A stretch of 64,000 nucleotides of DNA, from the NCBI RefSeq assembly GCF_022539665.2, contig NC_081332.1, forward strand, positions 3,567,884-3,631,883, given 5' to 3'. Position 1 is the stretch's first letter; every line of letters begins with the position of its first letter. The translations under genes and the position numbers were made by a program. This document shows positions 47,303 through 58,500 of this stretch, piece by piece. Origin of the DNA: Daphnia carinata (lineage: Eukaryota; Arthropoda; Branchiopoda; Diplostraca; Daphniidae). Under the pieces are notes generated by a model, which did no database searches, was not told the DNA's origin, and saw only the letters and a program-made list of their open reading frames with translations.

Positions 47303-47391
47303 TCGCTTCGTGGTCAGGTCTCCTATCACCCCGTCGTGGTCGCCCCATCGTCGTGGTATCGTTTTGTTTAGTTTTGTATTATGTCTTGCAA

Positions 47392-47709
47392 TTAACCCGT
47401 TGGCTGCCACCCACCACCTTTGATCCCCTTTTTTTTGTAGCTTGACAGGGACGGGCCGCGCTGTTCTGCTCCATGGTCTATCTGCCATGGGGTGGAGCAG
47501 CGCAACTGCCCAAGATTGGCCGAATGGCCCAAAGGCAACGCACCATAGGGAAGTCCCCTTGTTCGATGCGGCTGATGAGACCGGGGGTGTGCGTTCCCAA
47601 AAAGGTCTCATCGCCGTGTCAGCCCGGCCTACCCGGCCCCCTTGGTCGCTATCCCTAGGATAGCGACAGTAGCGATTGTAGATAGGTGGCGTGGCAGCCA
47701 ACGTGTTAG
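47392..47709. mobile_element. Nested piggyBac-like MITE, right-arm copy
   Basis: Mirror copy bounded by TTAA (47392-47395) and TTAG (47706-47709), of the same length as the left copy. Confidence 0.6.
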
Positions 47710-47846
47710 TTAAGTGTATCTGTGTATGTATTGTATGTTGTGTACTGTATTTTGAAATGTATGTAATAGTGGTGGAATTGTGGGTGGAAGGAGGGACAAT
47801 AAAAACTGTTTTTATATTATTTACTTTTGTATTTATTATTTAGCTA

Positions 47847-48090
47847 TACACTAACTGACATGGGGATCGAACCCTAATATTCTAGCGTGACTATCACATG
47901 CTTTACCATTATACCAACCATGAACTTATAGACAACTAATATGCATTCAATAATAAGCTAATGTGAATTGCATATCTATATACATATCACAATCCTAAAC
48001 AATACTTTCAAGACGGCTATGGCATAACAGTAGCATGGTGGCTGATGATGCAAGAAGTCTGTGGTTCAAATCCCCGAATCCCAGTCTAGT
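47847..48090. other. Pair of tRNA-like sequences, right-arm copy
   Basis: Inverted copies of the two tRNA-like sequences: about 47847-47924 (minus) and 48011-48090 (plus). The A and B boxes are unchanged. Confidence 0.35.
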
Positions 48091-48271
48091 CAAATGAATA
48101 GTAACGTCGGCCAGAATAAAATGTTAAGTAGGAAAAAAGTCTAGCGATAGATAGGAGTATGAGAACATCATGCACATGTAAACACCAAGTCAATCACAAA
48201 TTCATATTTTCAAAAATAAGGTTTAAAAAAAATTTTTATTGACAATTCTCTGCATAATACAATTATTTTTG

Positions 48272-48583
48272 CAACTTTAAAAAGGCACAATAGCCCTTTC
48301 AAAAGTTGCCGTCAACCCAGGCAGGGGGAGACACTGCCTTGTTGACCCACCGGGGAGATTACCCGGTGATTGGCTAAGAGAAGCCGGAAGAAAAGCCGAA
48401 GATTTGGAACATTTTTACTGGAGCGATTAACCTTTAATTCGGATTTGTGGGTAGCCACGTCGCCCTCCGTGAACACATCATCGGACTAAGCGGACATCCA
48501 CGTCCCCTTTCCGGCCAGAGCCCTCCAAACCTCGGTATATGTTGTTTTTATATATACCGTACAGTAGGGGCATGACCCCCTAC
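48272..48583 (-). other. Cluster of strong hairpins (right arm)
   Basis: Inverted copy of the hairpin cluster at 37856-38167, with all four stems preserved. Confidence 0.5.
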
Positions 48584-49746
48584 GGGCTTATTACGAGTCA
48601 AGGGGAAACGGGGCTACGGAAAGGAAGGGAGCCCAGATATACACTTCAATTTTTTAAATTTAAAATACCGTCTCGGGAATCCAGAATAAGTATAGAAATG
48701 TCATGTCATCCATTCAATCATTGCAATTTATTATGTGTCTTGCCCCAACCAAGAATCTTTTAAATCCATGTTACTATTAACCTATGCTGAGAAAAGAAAA
48801 ACAACATCATTAAGCATCTCAATTGTTGCTCATGTGACTTACATGAGTTATAGATTCAACTTCTGGTAGAAGCTTGGGAAAGGCCATACAAATTGCAGAT
48901 GAAAATCATTGTATAAGGCTCTTGAATGATAAAATAGCACCCCTAGGATGTTGCATTGTTGATAGTTGTGTTCCCAGTATGCTGAAAATTTTCCTATTGG
49001 ATAAATTTTTTTTTTTAGATTAGACATGGTTGGCAAAAAGCAGGAGAAATGCTTTGTCATAAATTCAAAAAATTTTCAAGAAAATTCCTTTCATACCTAA
49101 AAAGTCCATGTATGATGTTCATCGCTGCAATGCCAAAGAAATGAAACATCTTTAGGGCAATTTAAGTACCCAGCTTCACCAACACTCTGAAAGTAAAGGA
49201 CATCTTGTTCTTTAGCAAGAGAAGCAGAATTATTTGAGGCTTCTAGCTGTGACAGAACTATAAAGGATTGCTGTTACACAGGATTCATTCACATAAGATG
49301 GTACTTCTCATTAGACAATTTGCATACTCTATTACTTTACCTCATACCTTAATGGTAATGCACTTTCAGTGTTTTTCAACTGTAGGCTCACTCTTCCATC
49401 CTGTAACACTTCCAGACTTGACTTGATCCCCCATTAAAATTCTGTGAATGCAAAATAATAGCATTAAAATACTTTTTCAATAGACAAAAAACCGAAAAGT
49501 ACCTAATTCATGTTTTATGTTGAACTCGTGCTATTTCTGGGTTTCCGTTTTCAGCCCAAATACGGTCCCACAATTCTTCACTTCCTTCGCTGCATGGACT
49601 TATTACTAACAATTCTTTTAGTGCAGCACTAACAGAATTTAACTTTAACACACTGTCAGGTGGTGGGCTGAATAACTAAACAATAAATAATTGTTTGTTA
49701 AAATTCTATACTTATTTTGAATTCTTATTTGAAAAGTTTAGGTACA

Positions 49747-50106
49747 CTATCTGTGTTCGCCTAATGCCAACTCATCCTCACGTTCAATTAGGGATGAGTT
49801 TTGAAAAACCTCCTTCACTGTTTGGAAACTGTTCCGTTCCAATTTGTTCTTTTCCTCTAGCTGAGCTTGTAGACTCAAAATTTGAGCTACAAAACACGAA
49901 TGAATAAAAGCAAATAAATAGAATCATTACGTATTAGGCCTACGATCCTTAGCTTTGTTGTTATCTAAGATTTTGTGTTGTTCCAATAACTGGGCCTGCA
50001 GCTTCATAATTTGATCTACAACTAACTACTAAACAATAATTAATAATTGAAAACCAATATAATAATGTTTATACCTTACCATTTTTTTGTTTTATTATCT
50101 TATCCA
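49747..50106 (-). CDS. Small coiled-coil protein gene inside the right arm
   Basis: Inverted copy of the three-exon gene at 36344-36693. The N-terminus differs slightly (DKIIKQKN instead of DKIIQQKD), while the LQAQL blocks and the stop are shared. Same uncertainty as the left copy. Confidence 0.35.
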
Positions 50107-50284
50107 TTTTTCAATTGTTCCTCCAGCCACGCGCTATTCTCCATCCACGCTACTGAACTAACTGCGAATGGAATCCAATGGACTGAAATTGCCTATGCCA
50201 GTAATAACGAGTCTGAGCGGTAGATGGCTACATGTCGGAAAAAAGAAAAAAGTGCTATTTTTTTCCGACTTTTTTTTTTTTTTT

Positions 50285-50303
50285 ATGTAAAACGGATTGC
50301 CAT
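50285..50303 (-). repeat. Right terminal inverted repeat
   Basis: ATGTAAAACGGATTGCCAT, the exact reverse complement of the left terminus. Confidence 0.9.
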
Positions 50304-50311
50304 TGTTCTTT
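50304..50311. repeat. Right target-site duplication TGTTCTTT
   Basis: Directly follows the right terminus and matches 36134-36141 exactly. Confidence 0.9.
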
Positions 50312-51070
50312 GTTAAATTTTGAATCAGAATCATGTATAATTATCTAGATTTAATGATATTATTTTGTAATAGGACAAATTTTAAGCTCGACAAAATAAG
50401 CTCAAAACAATAGGCCCGACTTTTAGTTTTTTACGGTTAATTCAAAAACTATAAGTCCATAGTCAAAATAAACATGATTTTCGTAATCAGCGATCACTTT
50501 CGAATCAAAATAATGTATTTTTAACCAAATCTAGAATTTGACGAAAATTGAAAAATTGAGAAGGCTATAGCCTTCCTACTTTTTCATATTTGGCCAAATT
50601 TCAAAATTGGCTGAAAATACATGATTTCCATGCAGAATGGAATGCTTATCACGAATATAAAGTTTATTTTTTAATTGGCCTTATAGTTATTGAATTAAAC
50701 GAAAAAAACCAGGCCGGGATTTATTTATTTATACCGTCATTGCAGCAACAGCTGGTGTGACGAGAAAATAAATATTTTCCTCAAATCAGCGTTATATTTG
50801 GTGTATTACGTGTCATTTTCATCGAATTTCACCGGAATCAGGGATTGCCAATGCAAATATTGGAGTGTTCTTGTAGGAGTCTATATTCTAATCTGTTTCA
50901 TGCACTATTAGAATTTTTAAACCTCCTCTTTAAGGACGGCAACATCTCTATAACATCTTAATTTGACTTTTTGCAAACCCATTGTACACTTTCTGCATGT
51001 TCGTTATTGATATTTTTTTGCATGTAGTAACTTTTTCAGCCACTAAAACAGATGAACATTTAAACAAAAT
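50312..51070. other. Intergenic DNA between the element and BDH1-like gene
   Basis: AT-rich, no gene seen. The stretch 50390-50720 (AAACTATAAGTCCATAGTC, CTATAGCCTTCCTACTT) has the look of a dispersed interspersed repeat, but no second copy is present in the window. The part nearest 51070 should be the 3' UTR of the BDH1-like gene. Confidence 0.4.
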
Positions 51071-52698
51071 CTAGAGAAACAAGGCATCAAACACAAATTC
51101 CGGAAGGTGAGTTGCAACAAATATCTTGAAATATTCGTACGCTGCCATTGGTTGATAGCGACAGCGGGGATAGACACGGATCACAGCATCTGTCATGGCA
51201 TCAACCACGGGCGAAATGTCAGATACCTAGTCACGTAATTTAAACGTAATTAAAAATAAGTGTATGGGCGAGTCAGTTTAACTTTTCTTACTCCGGCTGT
51301 GGTGTAGGAGAGCATAACTTCGGTCTTCTTATCAAAGTATTCCTGACCGTAAGCATTACGTATTTCGTCACTCTACATGAAATTATCATTCCAAGTTACA
51401 AGGGAGTCAGTAAAGTAACAATTCTTATCTGCGAAGACCCTTACCATGCCATCCCACATTTTTTTCGATTGAGCTTTGACAACGTCAGCATTATACAAAG
51501 AAGTACCGGCGATAAAATTTCCTGGTTCAATTACTGCCACCTGAAGTTAATCAAATTTGAATTTAGGTAAGCGCGCCCTACAGTAGGACCAAAAAGCTTT
51601 TCACTAACATCAACATTGAATTTTTTCATCTCAAAGCGCAGACAATCGGAGACGGCTTCGACTCCGAATTTGGTGGCGCAATAAGGTGAGCGTCCGTAAG
51701 CTCCCATCCGTCCTATATCAAAAGTTTTAATGAATTTCGCGCACGAAGTTTGTTGCAATTTTTCGAAGCTATATTTCTTACCAAGCATTGAGGCAACATT
51801 CACCACACGACCTTGAGCTTCACGGATCAACGGAAGAAATCCTTTTGTGACTCGGATCAACCCAAAGAGATTAATGGAGGCCACCTAAAATATGTCAGGT
51901 ACAAATTGTTTTAGATTTCAGATCGCCCAAAACTAGTAAGCAACTTACCATTTCGTAAACTGGGAGGGCAACCCATTCCATTTCACCGAAAGTGGAAAAA
52001 CCAGCATTGTTGACAACAGCCCATAGGCCCTGTATCCAAAGAAACGTTCATTGACATCGCAAAGCGATAACTTATCAAACTTTGATCTTACTTTAATAGA
52101 AGACGGTAGCTTAGCCCTGACAGTTTCAACGGCAGCTGCAACTTGATCATCAGACGTAACGTTTAGCTGTACGGTAATCAAGCGACCCGTGCTTTTTCCT
52201 GCTTCGTCAAGCTGCTTCACACCATCTGCACCCTGATCTTTCATAAGGCATCCAGCGAATACGACGAAACCTGTAATAGACAGCTACCATATCATCAATC
52301 ACTTACAACTCAAACATAGTTTTACGATTACCTAAATCATGAAGATGCAAAGCCAGGGCATGTCCGAATCCGGAGTCACATCCGGTTACCAAAACGGCTT
52401 TGGTGCTGGGATCAACCTTAACAAATAAATGAATAAAATATAAATAATAAAAATATATATATATATATATATATATAATTTGCGATATGATTTGACATTT
52501 CAATATGCACCTAATTTTAATTGCCATTCTTACATTCATGAAAGAGTAGATACCAACTGCCGGCAAGGCGATAATAGCCAGGAAGGCAAATAACTGTAGA
52601 GAGCAGCATCCTGAGACGAAACCAATAACTGCGCTAGCTAACCAGCACACCACTGCAGCTTGAAGACCTCGTTGCGATAAACCGTAAGGAATAGTCAT
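51071..52698 (-). CDS. BDH1: BDH1-like short-chain dehydrogenase
   Basis: NAD(P)-dependent short-chain dehydrogenase most like mitochondrial D-beta-hydroxybutyrate dehydrogenase, which interconverts 3-hydroxybutyrate and acetoacetate. Exons on the minus strand: 52698-52534, 52416-52332, 52270-52092, 52029-51949, 51884-51782, 51712-51609, 51540-51445, 51372-51292, 51226-51071; all phases agree and give 349 aa. Exon 1 encodes a hydrophobic N-terminus of about 55 residues. The cofactor motif TGCDSGFG starts at residue 66 and NNAG at about 150. The catalytic set is Ser202, Tyr215 and Lys219 (SPYCATK), with normal spacing. [18 protein letters not shown] and [14 protein letters not shown] match BDH1 well; related retinol or 17-beta-hydroxysteroid dehydrogenases are the alternative. 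The donor after exon 6 (GTTAGT) is less typical but keeps the frame. Confidence 0.92.
52453..52476. repeat. (TA)n microsatellite in BDH1-like intron 1
   Basis: About twelve TA units inside the first intron of the BDH1-like gene. Confidence 0.85.
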
Positions 52699-55598
52699 GA
52701 TTTCTGCGTAATTAAAGAGTAAAAATTAAAATACTTATAACAAAGAGCGCTTGTGATTATTGATTAGAAAACAGTGACAAGATCTATGAATGGGATCGAT
52801 CGATGAAATGTATGGGTTACAACTATATGGGCAATGATCAATGACTGTAACTGACCATAGGTGGCGTAAAAGCAACAACGAAAAAAGAAAACGACACGCC
52901 TTTCTTAGATTCTATAGAAGCATGCAGGAAACGAAACGAGAAAGGTGGGCTATAAATGGCTGCGGAAATCTCAGTTGTTCTAAAAAGCTTTGTGTGTTTT
53001 TACATTTCAAACAGTTAATTAACCCTTCAATTGTAAAGGAACAACATTTAATTTCGGTCGATATAGCTAAAAGCGTCTGCAATTAATTGTTTACTATCAA
53101 AACACAATGAGGATGCAACTTGCTTTCTTGCCTCTGCCCAAAGCTTACGTCGTACACAACAGAGAAACTTGAAATTACTACTTCCGCAGATCGATACGAA
53201 CTAGGACAAACACCAACGCGCACAAAACTTTTCAAAGGAAAAGGTTTCAAATCAAGGATTCGATCAATTTTGATTACAGAAACCCCTCAAGACCTTTCAT
53301 CCATTATTCGTATGAAAGGCTTGGTAGGCACTGATAACTCGAAAAAGGTAAATCAAAACAGAAAAGAAAATGCTTGCTCACATAGTTGGCAGGACGGAGA
53401 CTGAACGTCAGACTGCGTTGAACGCTGTCGTGGAAATCTGGCAAAGTTTGGTTGAACACACGGGAAGTTGTAGCGTGTGAGTGAAAGGCGTCAGCAAACC
53501 CGACTTTATTGTGTACACCGCAGATCTAAAAAGAAAAAGAAAATTGGACTGAGTTTGTGTTTACGGCGAGCAGACGGAGGGCGTCATACCGTCGTCTTGC
53601 TCGGCAGCGCTCCAGCCATTTGGCATCGTCCCAACCGATACGGACATGTGGCCACCGGTTAAATGGCAGCGCTGCTGGCTTTATAAGGAATCGAACAAAA
53701 TAGGGCGCGAAAGCTACACGGCGAACGTCAGCAGACGTAAGTTTCAAGTTCTTCTACCTTCCACGTCTTCCATTGGTTGCAAGTCCATGTTTTATTCCTT
53801 CGTTTTTTCTTTCGATCACATTGCTGATGAAAATGATCAGTTTAAAAGGGGAGGTGCTTTACTGCAATGCTTCATTGCACTTCATTGGCATACGTGCCGA
53901 CTGAACACGATGACTTGCATTTTCATGAAATTCCTTTTGACATAACCTAATAACCTTGATTAGCTAAGCAGTTTGACAAGCTAGCCTTTATGAATGGCCT
54001 TGCCGTCCATACCACGCCTTAGACCGGTAAGCAGCGTACAAACAAACTCATACATGGGCTTGCATGTGATTACCACGTCCGCATTTCTGGCTGTTTAGAT
54101 TACCCAGCCAGACTGGACTACAAAAGGCGTACCTGCAATTGAAAAAATGTATCGACAAAGTTTGCCGTATACAATGACTAAACTCGATCCACGTGGCGAA
54201 GAAGGAAAACGCTTTGCAAACAAACTTCGAACACGTAGATCCCATTGTTCTATTTTCGAACGTGATGGAACGATGCCAAACATTTGCGCGACGGTGGTAG
54301 ACACAAGCCAGCATTGACGTCAAACCTGGCAAGAAAAAGGTTAAATGTTTCAATCATTAGAATAATTAGTGGTTTAAAAATAAATGTCGAGAACAGTCTA
54401 CCTTAATGTTTTCTTCCACTCGTTATATGGTCCAATGAATATCTTCAAGTCCCCATAACAAGGCAATCATTTTTCCGATTTAGGAATAAAAAAGTCTAAA
54501 AATTAATTTCTAGAAAAGTATAACCCTTAATCATATCATGCATCGTAATCAACGAGTGAGAGACTTGAAGTCTAGTCATGTGCAAAAAAAAAAAAAAAAG
54601 ATATCGACCAACATGGAAAACCTGACGTCAGAAGACATTAAAGTACGTCCATAAATAAGACAAGTCCGGGTGGATATGAAGAGGAGGAAAAAATAAATAA
54701 ATACGAAATAAAATAAAAACAAAATAAAATAAAAAAATAAATATAAATAAAGAGAAAAAACATGCTATAACAAGTTAAGATTCCTTATTCTAAAAATGGC
54801 GTGTCGTGCATTAGCCAAAATTAAACAGCGTACGTGCCCTGGAAAACTTCCATGAAGGTGTATACTCACGATCTTTTCTATGACGAAGAAGAATTTTTTA
54901 TTTTGTAGTCTTGTTCAGAATAATCTACGTTATTCCTTTCATCACGAAAAATAATCCTGGCTGGCACGTACGAGGTAATGACCGGCAATAAGTTGAGGGT
55001 CGATTACGATGCTCTCGCTCCGTGAATATTAAAAAAAAAAAAGCTGGCGCTCAGGAAAACTTCAAAGGACGCATACATTTACAAGTCAAGTGGCATGATA
55101 TTTTCGATAACTCCAGTTCAAATGGCATAATTCGTGACGTGGATAGTTGTTGAATTATGTAATGCGGGTCCTCCTGTAACATAAAATACACCAAACTGAT
55201 CAATCGATCGCATTTCCAAGGAAACGTAAAGACATGAAAACCAAGAAAAATTCCATGCTTACCCGAAATGCGATAAAAGTCCGGTGCGGCCGCATTGACG
55301 CGTAATGCGGATATTTGGAAAAAGAATTTAAAAAAAGAATTCGTGAGCCTGCACGAATGCTACATTAGGTACACAAAAAGTTGTTTGCCTTGTCGGCAAC
55401 AGCTGTTTCGCAGACGACCGATCCCTTTCGACTGATTAAACAAATACACAGTGCTAGCGACAGAAGTGCGAAGAGGAAAGAATGAACGACAGTTTGTTGT
55501 ATTCCAAGTTTTGGAACAACAAAAAAAAAAAAAGAAAAAGAAAACTGGGAAGAATATTTGGGATTTAATAGGGAAACAAACAAATACAAACCATTGTC
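52699..55598. other. Intergenic DNA, BDH1-like promoter side to MDN1 3' end
   Basis: No gene recognised in about 2.9 kb. Open frames near 53120-53945 and 54050-54350 show no family features and no consistent splice signals. The first few hundred bases upstream of 52698 should carry the BDH1-like promoter. AT-rich A-run stretches lie near 54580 and 54680-54760. The last part is the 3' flank of MDN1; a minus-strand ATTAAA at 55569-55564, about 30 bp after the stop, is a possible polyadenylation signal. Confidence 0.45.
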
Positions 55599-58500
55599 TT
55601 ATATGGTGGAGGAAGACGTGACCAATTCGAACCATTGACGAAGAGCGTCGCTCAAAACGATGGGCAGCGTCTGAATATCTCGGAGGATGACATAAAAAGG
55701 AAAGGGGAAACTGTCCAGGTAGGGCTTAATGCCCTGAAGTTTGCCATTCGACGGATCGAAGACGGGCACGCGAATGTCGAGAATGGAATCTTTACCTTCC
55801 GGATTGTCGAGAATGACAAATACCATAAAGAGACCGGCCTGTTTAGCCCGCCGGATGGCTTGGTGAACGCATTCGGATCCCTCGCTAAACAGACCCCGAC
55901 CGTCAGATACAATCAACAAAAGTTGGGCCGTCGATGACAACTGAGCCGAAGACGTCGAGCGAGCTTGGCTCATTAACGCCGTTACGAAATCCACAAGTTC
56001 AGAGATCTTCGTTTTCTTCTGCTCGAAAGTGAACTGTTGCAAGATCCTGTCAAACAAAAGGTAAGCGGTCATGTTTTTTCTTTCAAACGACAATATTCTG
56101 TTTAATTACTTTGGTCCACTCGTGTCATTAAAAGTTTCATGAAGTGGGTGGAGCAGTTGAACGCTTTCTCCAAATGACACGACTCCAAGTTGGCCGGCCT
56201 CCAATAAAGAGAGCGCTTTGCTGATTAACGCCACCGATTCGAAAGCCAATTCTTTGGAACGATTATCAGCCATACTAATAAATGAAAGACATTTTTTGTT
56301 ATGACGTTTCCAGTTCAACAGATTTTTAAAAAATGAAACCTGGACGAATCGTCGACAGCCAAAACAATTTGATAATTCCTTTGGGCGGGTTTGGTGCGCC
56401 GTAACCAGATGCGATCCTTTCTGAACTGACTAGCAATATACGGGATCACTTTACGCATATTCAGACGTTTGCCCGTCCGGTAGTCCCCCTACACCACGAT
56501 ATTCAAAACAGCCGGTGATAAACGTGTTAAAGCTTTATCGTCAGATTTAAATAATACCTTCAGTCTGGAAGCCTGTGACGGTTCCAGGATCAGCCGGAGC
56601 TGTTCGCACAAATCTTGAGCTAGACCTGATGTCACCATTTCCAATTTTCGCCAAGTATCCTGACCCTCTGAGTCATCGATCTAATCAATAAATAAATAAC
56701 TGAAAGCAAATCAAAACGATATGTTTAAATAACGTGTAGGACGTACGTGTGTTGTTGACCATGTAGCCAGTCGCTGTTCTAGATCACACCTGAGTTCTTC
56801 CACCGTTTCCATGGATACGACCGATTCGGGAAGTGCCATTAATTCCGGCTGAGTCATGAAACTGGACTCGGGTCCCCGTTGGGCAGTCAATGTCGGAACA
56901 ATTTCACCTTCGACTTTGAGACGTGAAATAACATACATAAATCATCATCCGAAAATCAAAGAAATTAAAAGCCTTACTTTGTATGAGGTTTTCATCCACG
57001 TCTTGTTCCATGCCCTGAGCTTCGCCTCGTTTACGGCCTTTTTTCTTGGAATCGGGTACTTTCTCTGCATCCCGCTGCTCGATGGAACTTTCATCTTCGT
57101 CGATATCTTCATCTTTCATCGCTACATCTTCATCCATTTCATCTTTTAATTCTTCCTCCTCTTTCTTCTGCAAAACAGACATCTGTTCTTTAGCCTGCTC
57201 TTCGGTTGCAGCGTCTTTGGCGAGCGCGTCATAGAGCTGGTCCACTTTCTTGACATGTTCGAAGAGGTTGTCTTCGTTAGCAGCGTTTTCGTCTTGCTCG
57301 GGACCTTCGTCTTCATCTTGCTGCGATTTTTTCTCAGTCGTGTGAACCTTTCAAATCAAACGCGACATAGATTAAAACGCTTCCTTCTAATTTAAATGAC
57401 ATGCCTAACTCACCTGAAGGACTCGCTCTTTACGTTGATCTGCTAGAGCTCTGTTGGGATCCGATTGTCCGGGCTTCCTCGGTTTGCCTTTCCCCTTTTC
57501 CTCCTCATCCTCATCCTTGGCCGTTTTTCGATTGACTTTCGATTGCTCTTCGCCTTCGTGGCCCTGACTCTGCCGCGACTCGGCCATGCCGATGCCCTCG
57601 ACATCCTCGTTATCGGCCTCTTGATTTTGCCCGCCATCCTCTTCGGGCTTATTATCAGCCGTGTCTTTGCGGGCCGTTTTGTCCTGAGAGCCTTTCACCG
57701 ACTCTTCCGTGGCAGGCTGCGCTTCGGTTTCGGACGGCTGATCCATGGACGGAACAGCCTGATCGGGGGCGTCTGCCTTTTGCGGATCATCGCCTTCGGC
57801 CGATTCTTCCATCTCCTTTTCATTGCTCTCTTCTCCACCGTCTTCCTCTTCGTCGCCATCTTTAGGTCTTTGGTCGTTCTCTTTCGGTTCGGCAGTGTCT
57901 TCACCTTCTTCGGCCCCGTCTGGAACGGGTTGGTCCTCTTTCTTGGCATCCTCATCTTCTCCATCCTTTTCTTCCAATTCCTGTTCGTTTTTCATGGCGT
58001 CAATGTCGAAAGGATTTTCTTCCGCATCCAGCTCTTCCTCGTCTTTATCTTTGGGATTGCCTCCGTCAAGATTGAGATCATCGGGCACGTCGAGCGGTTC
58101 CGGTTCCGGCGGAGGTTCGTGCGACGTGTGATACGGGTCGATCTGATCATCATTGATATTCTCATCGTCTTCATCGTCGATATCTTTGGGCTTATCCTTC
58201 TTCTTCTCGGGCCCTTTGTCGTCCTCGCCATCTTCCTGCTGCTCGTCATCATCGCCCTGTTTGGCAGTCATTTCCGATTCCGTTTTTTGGCCGTCTCCCT
58301 GACCTTCGTCTTGATCCTGATCGTCATTGTCTTCCTCTTCGTCGCTACCCCACACTTTCTCCTCCAATTGATCGGCATCCTCGCCCGTATCGCCCATTTC
58401 CTTGTCCAGTTTGTCTTCGTCCTCGTCGTCCTCGTTGCCGCTATCCTCGTCACCATCGGCATCCTCCTTCTTCTCGCGATCCTGCAGATCGGCGTCAAAG

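Larger units (their letters stand above)
36142..50303. mobile_element. 14.16 kb inverted-duplication DNA transposon-like element
   Basis: A single unit bounded by ATGGCAATCCGTTTTACAT on the left, its reverse complement on the right, and an exact 8-bp target-site duplication. The left arm (36142-42093) and right arm (44315-50303) are inverted copies that look almost identical by eye. Matching features pair at a constant coordinate sum of 86408 inside and 86439 to 86445 outside, so the arms are collinear apart from small indels. The 2,221-bp spacer contains an internal terminus copy at 42404 and captured gene fragments. I recognise no transposase, so the element is probably non-autonomous or encodes an unfamiliar one. 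The 8-bp duplication suggests a hAT- or P-like mechanism, but the termini do not begin with the usual CA-type bases, so the superfamily is not assigned. Confidence 0.88.
44315..50303 (-). repeat. Right arm of the inverted duplication
   Basis: Reverse-complement copy of 36142-42093, about 5.99 kb. Small peptides encoded by both arms differ by only occasional residues (for example DSLIS here against DSFIS in the left arm). Confidence 0.9.

Noticed and set aside
36142-50303. Assembly artefact (collapsed haplotypes joined head to head)
   Set aside because: The exact 8-bp target-site duplication at the outer ends, the internal single-copy spacer and the small differences between arms argue for a real structure. 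It cannot be excluded without reads.
36142-50303. CRISPR array, prophage or bacterial operon
   Set aside because: No regularly spaced direct repeats with unique spacers. Spliced eukaryotic genes lie on both sides and no phage or bacterial genes are visible.
53120-54353. Several 60-100-codon open frames between BDH1-like and MDN1 genes
   Set aside because: No recognisable motif, no codon bias like the neighbours, and no consistent exon borders.
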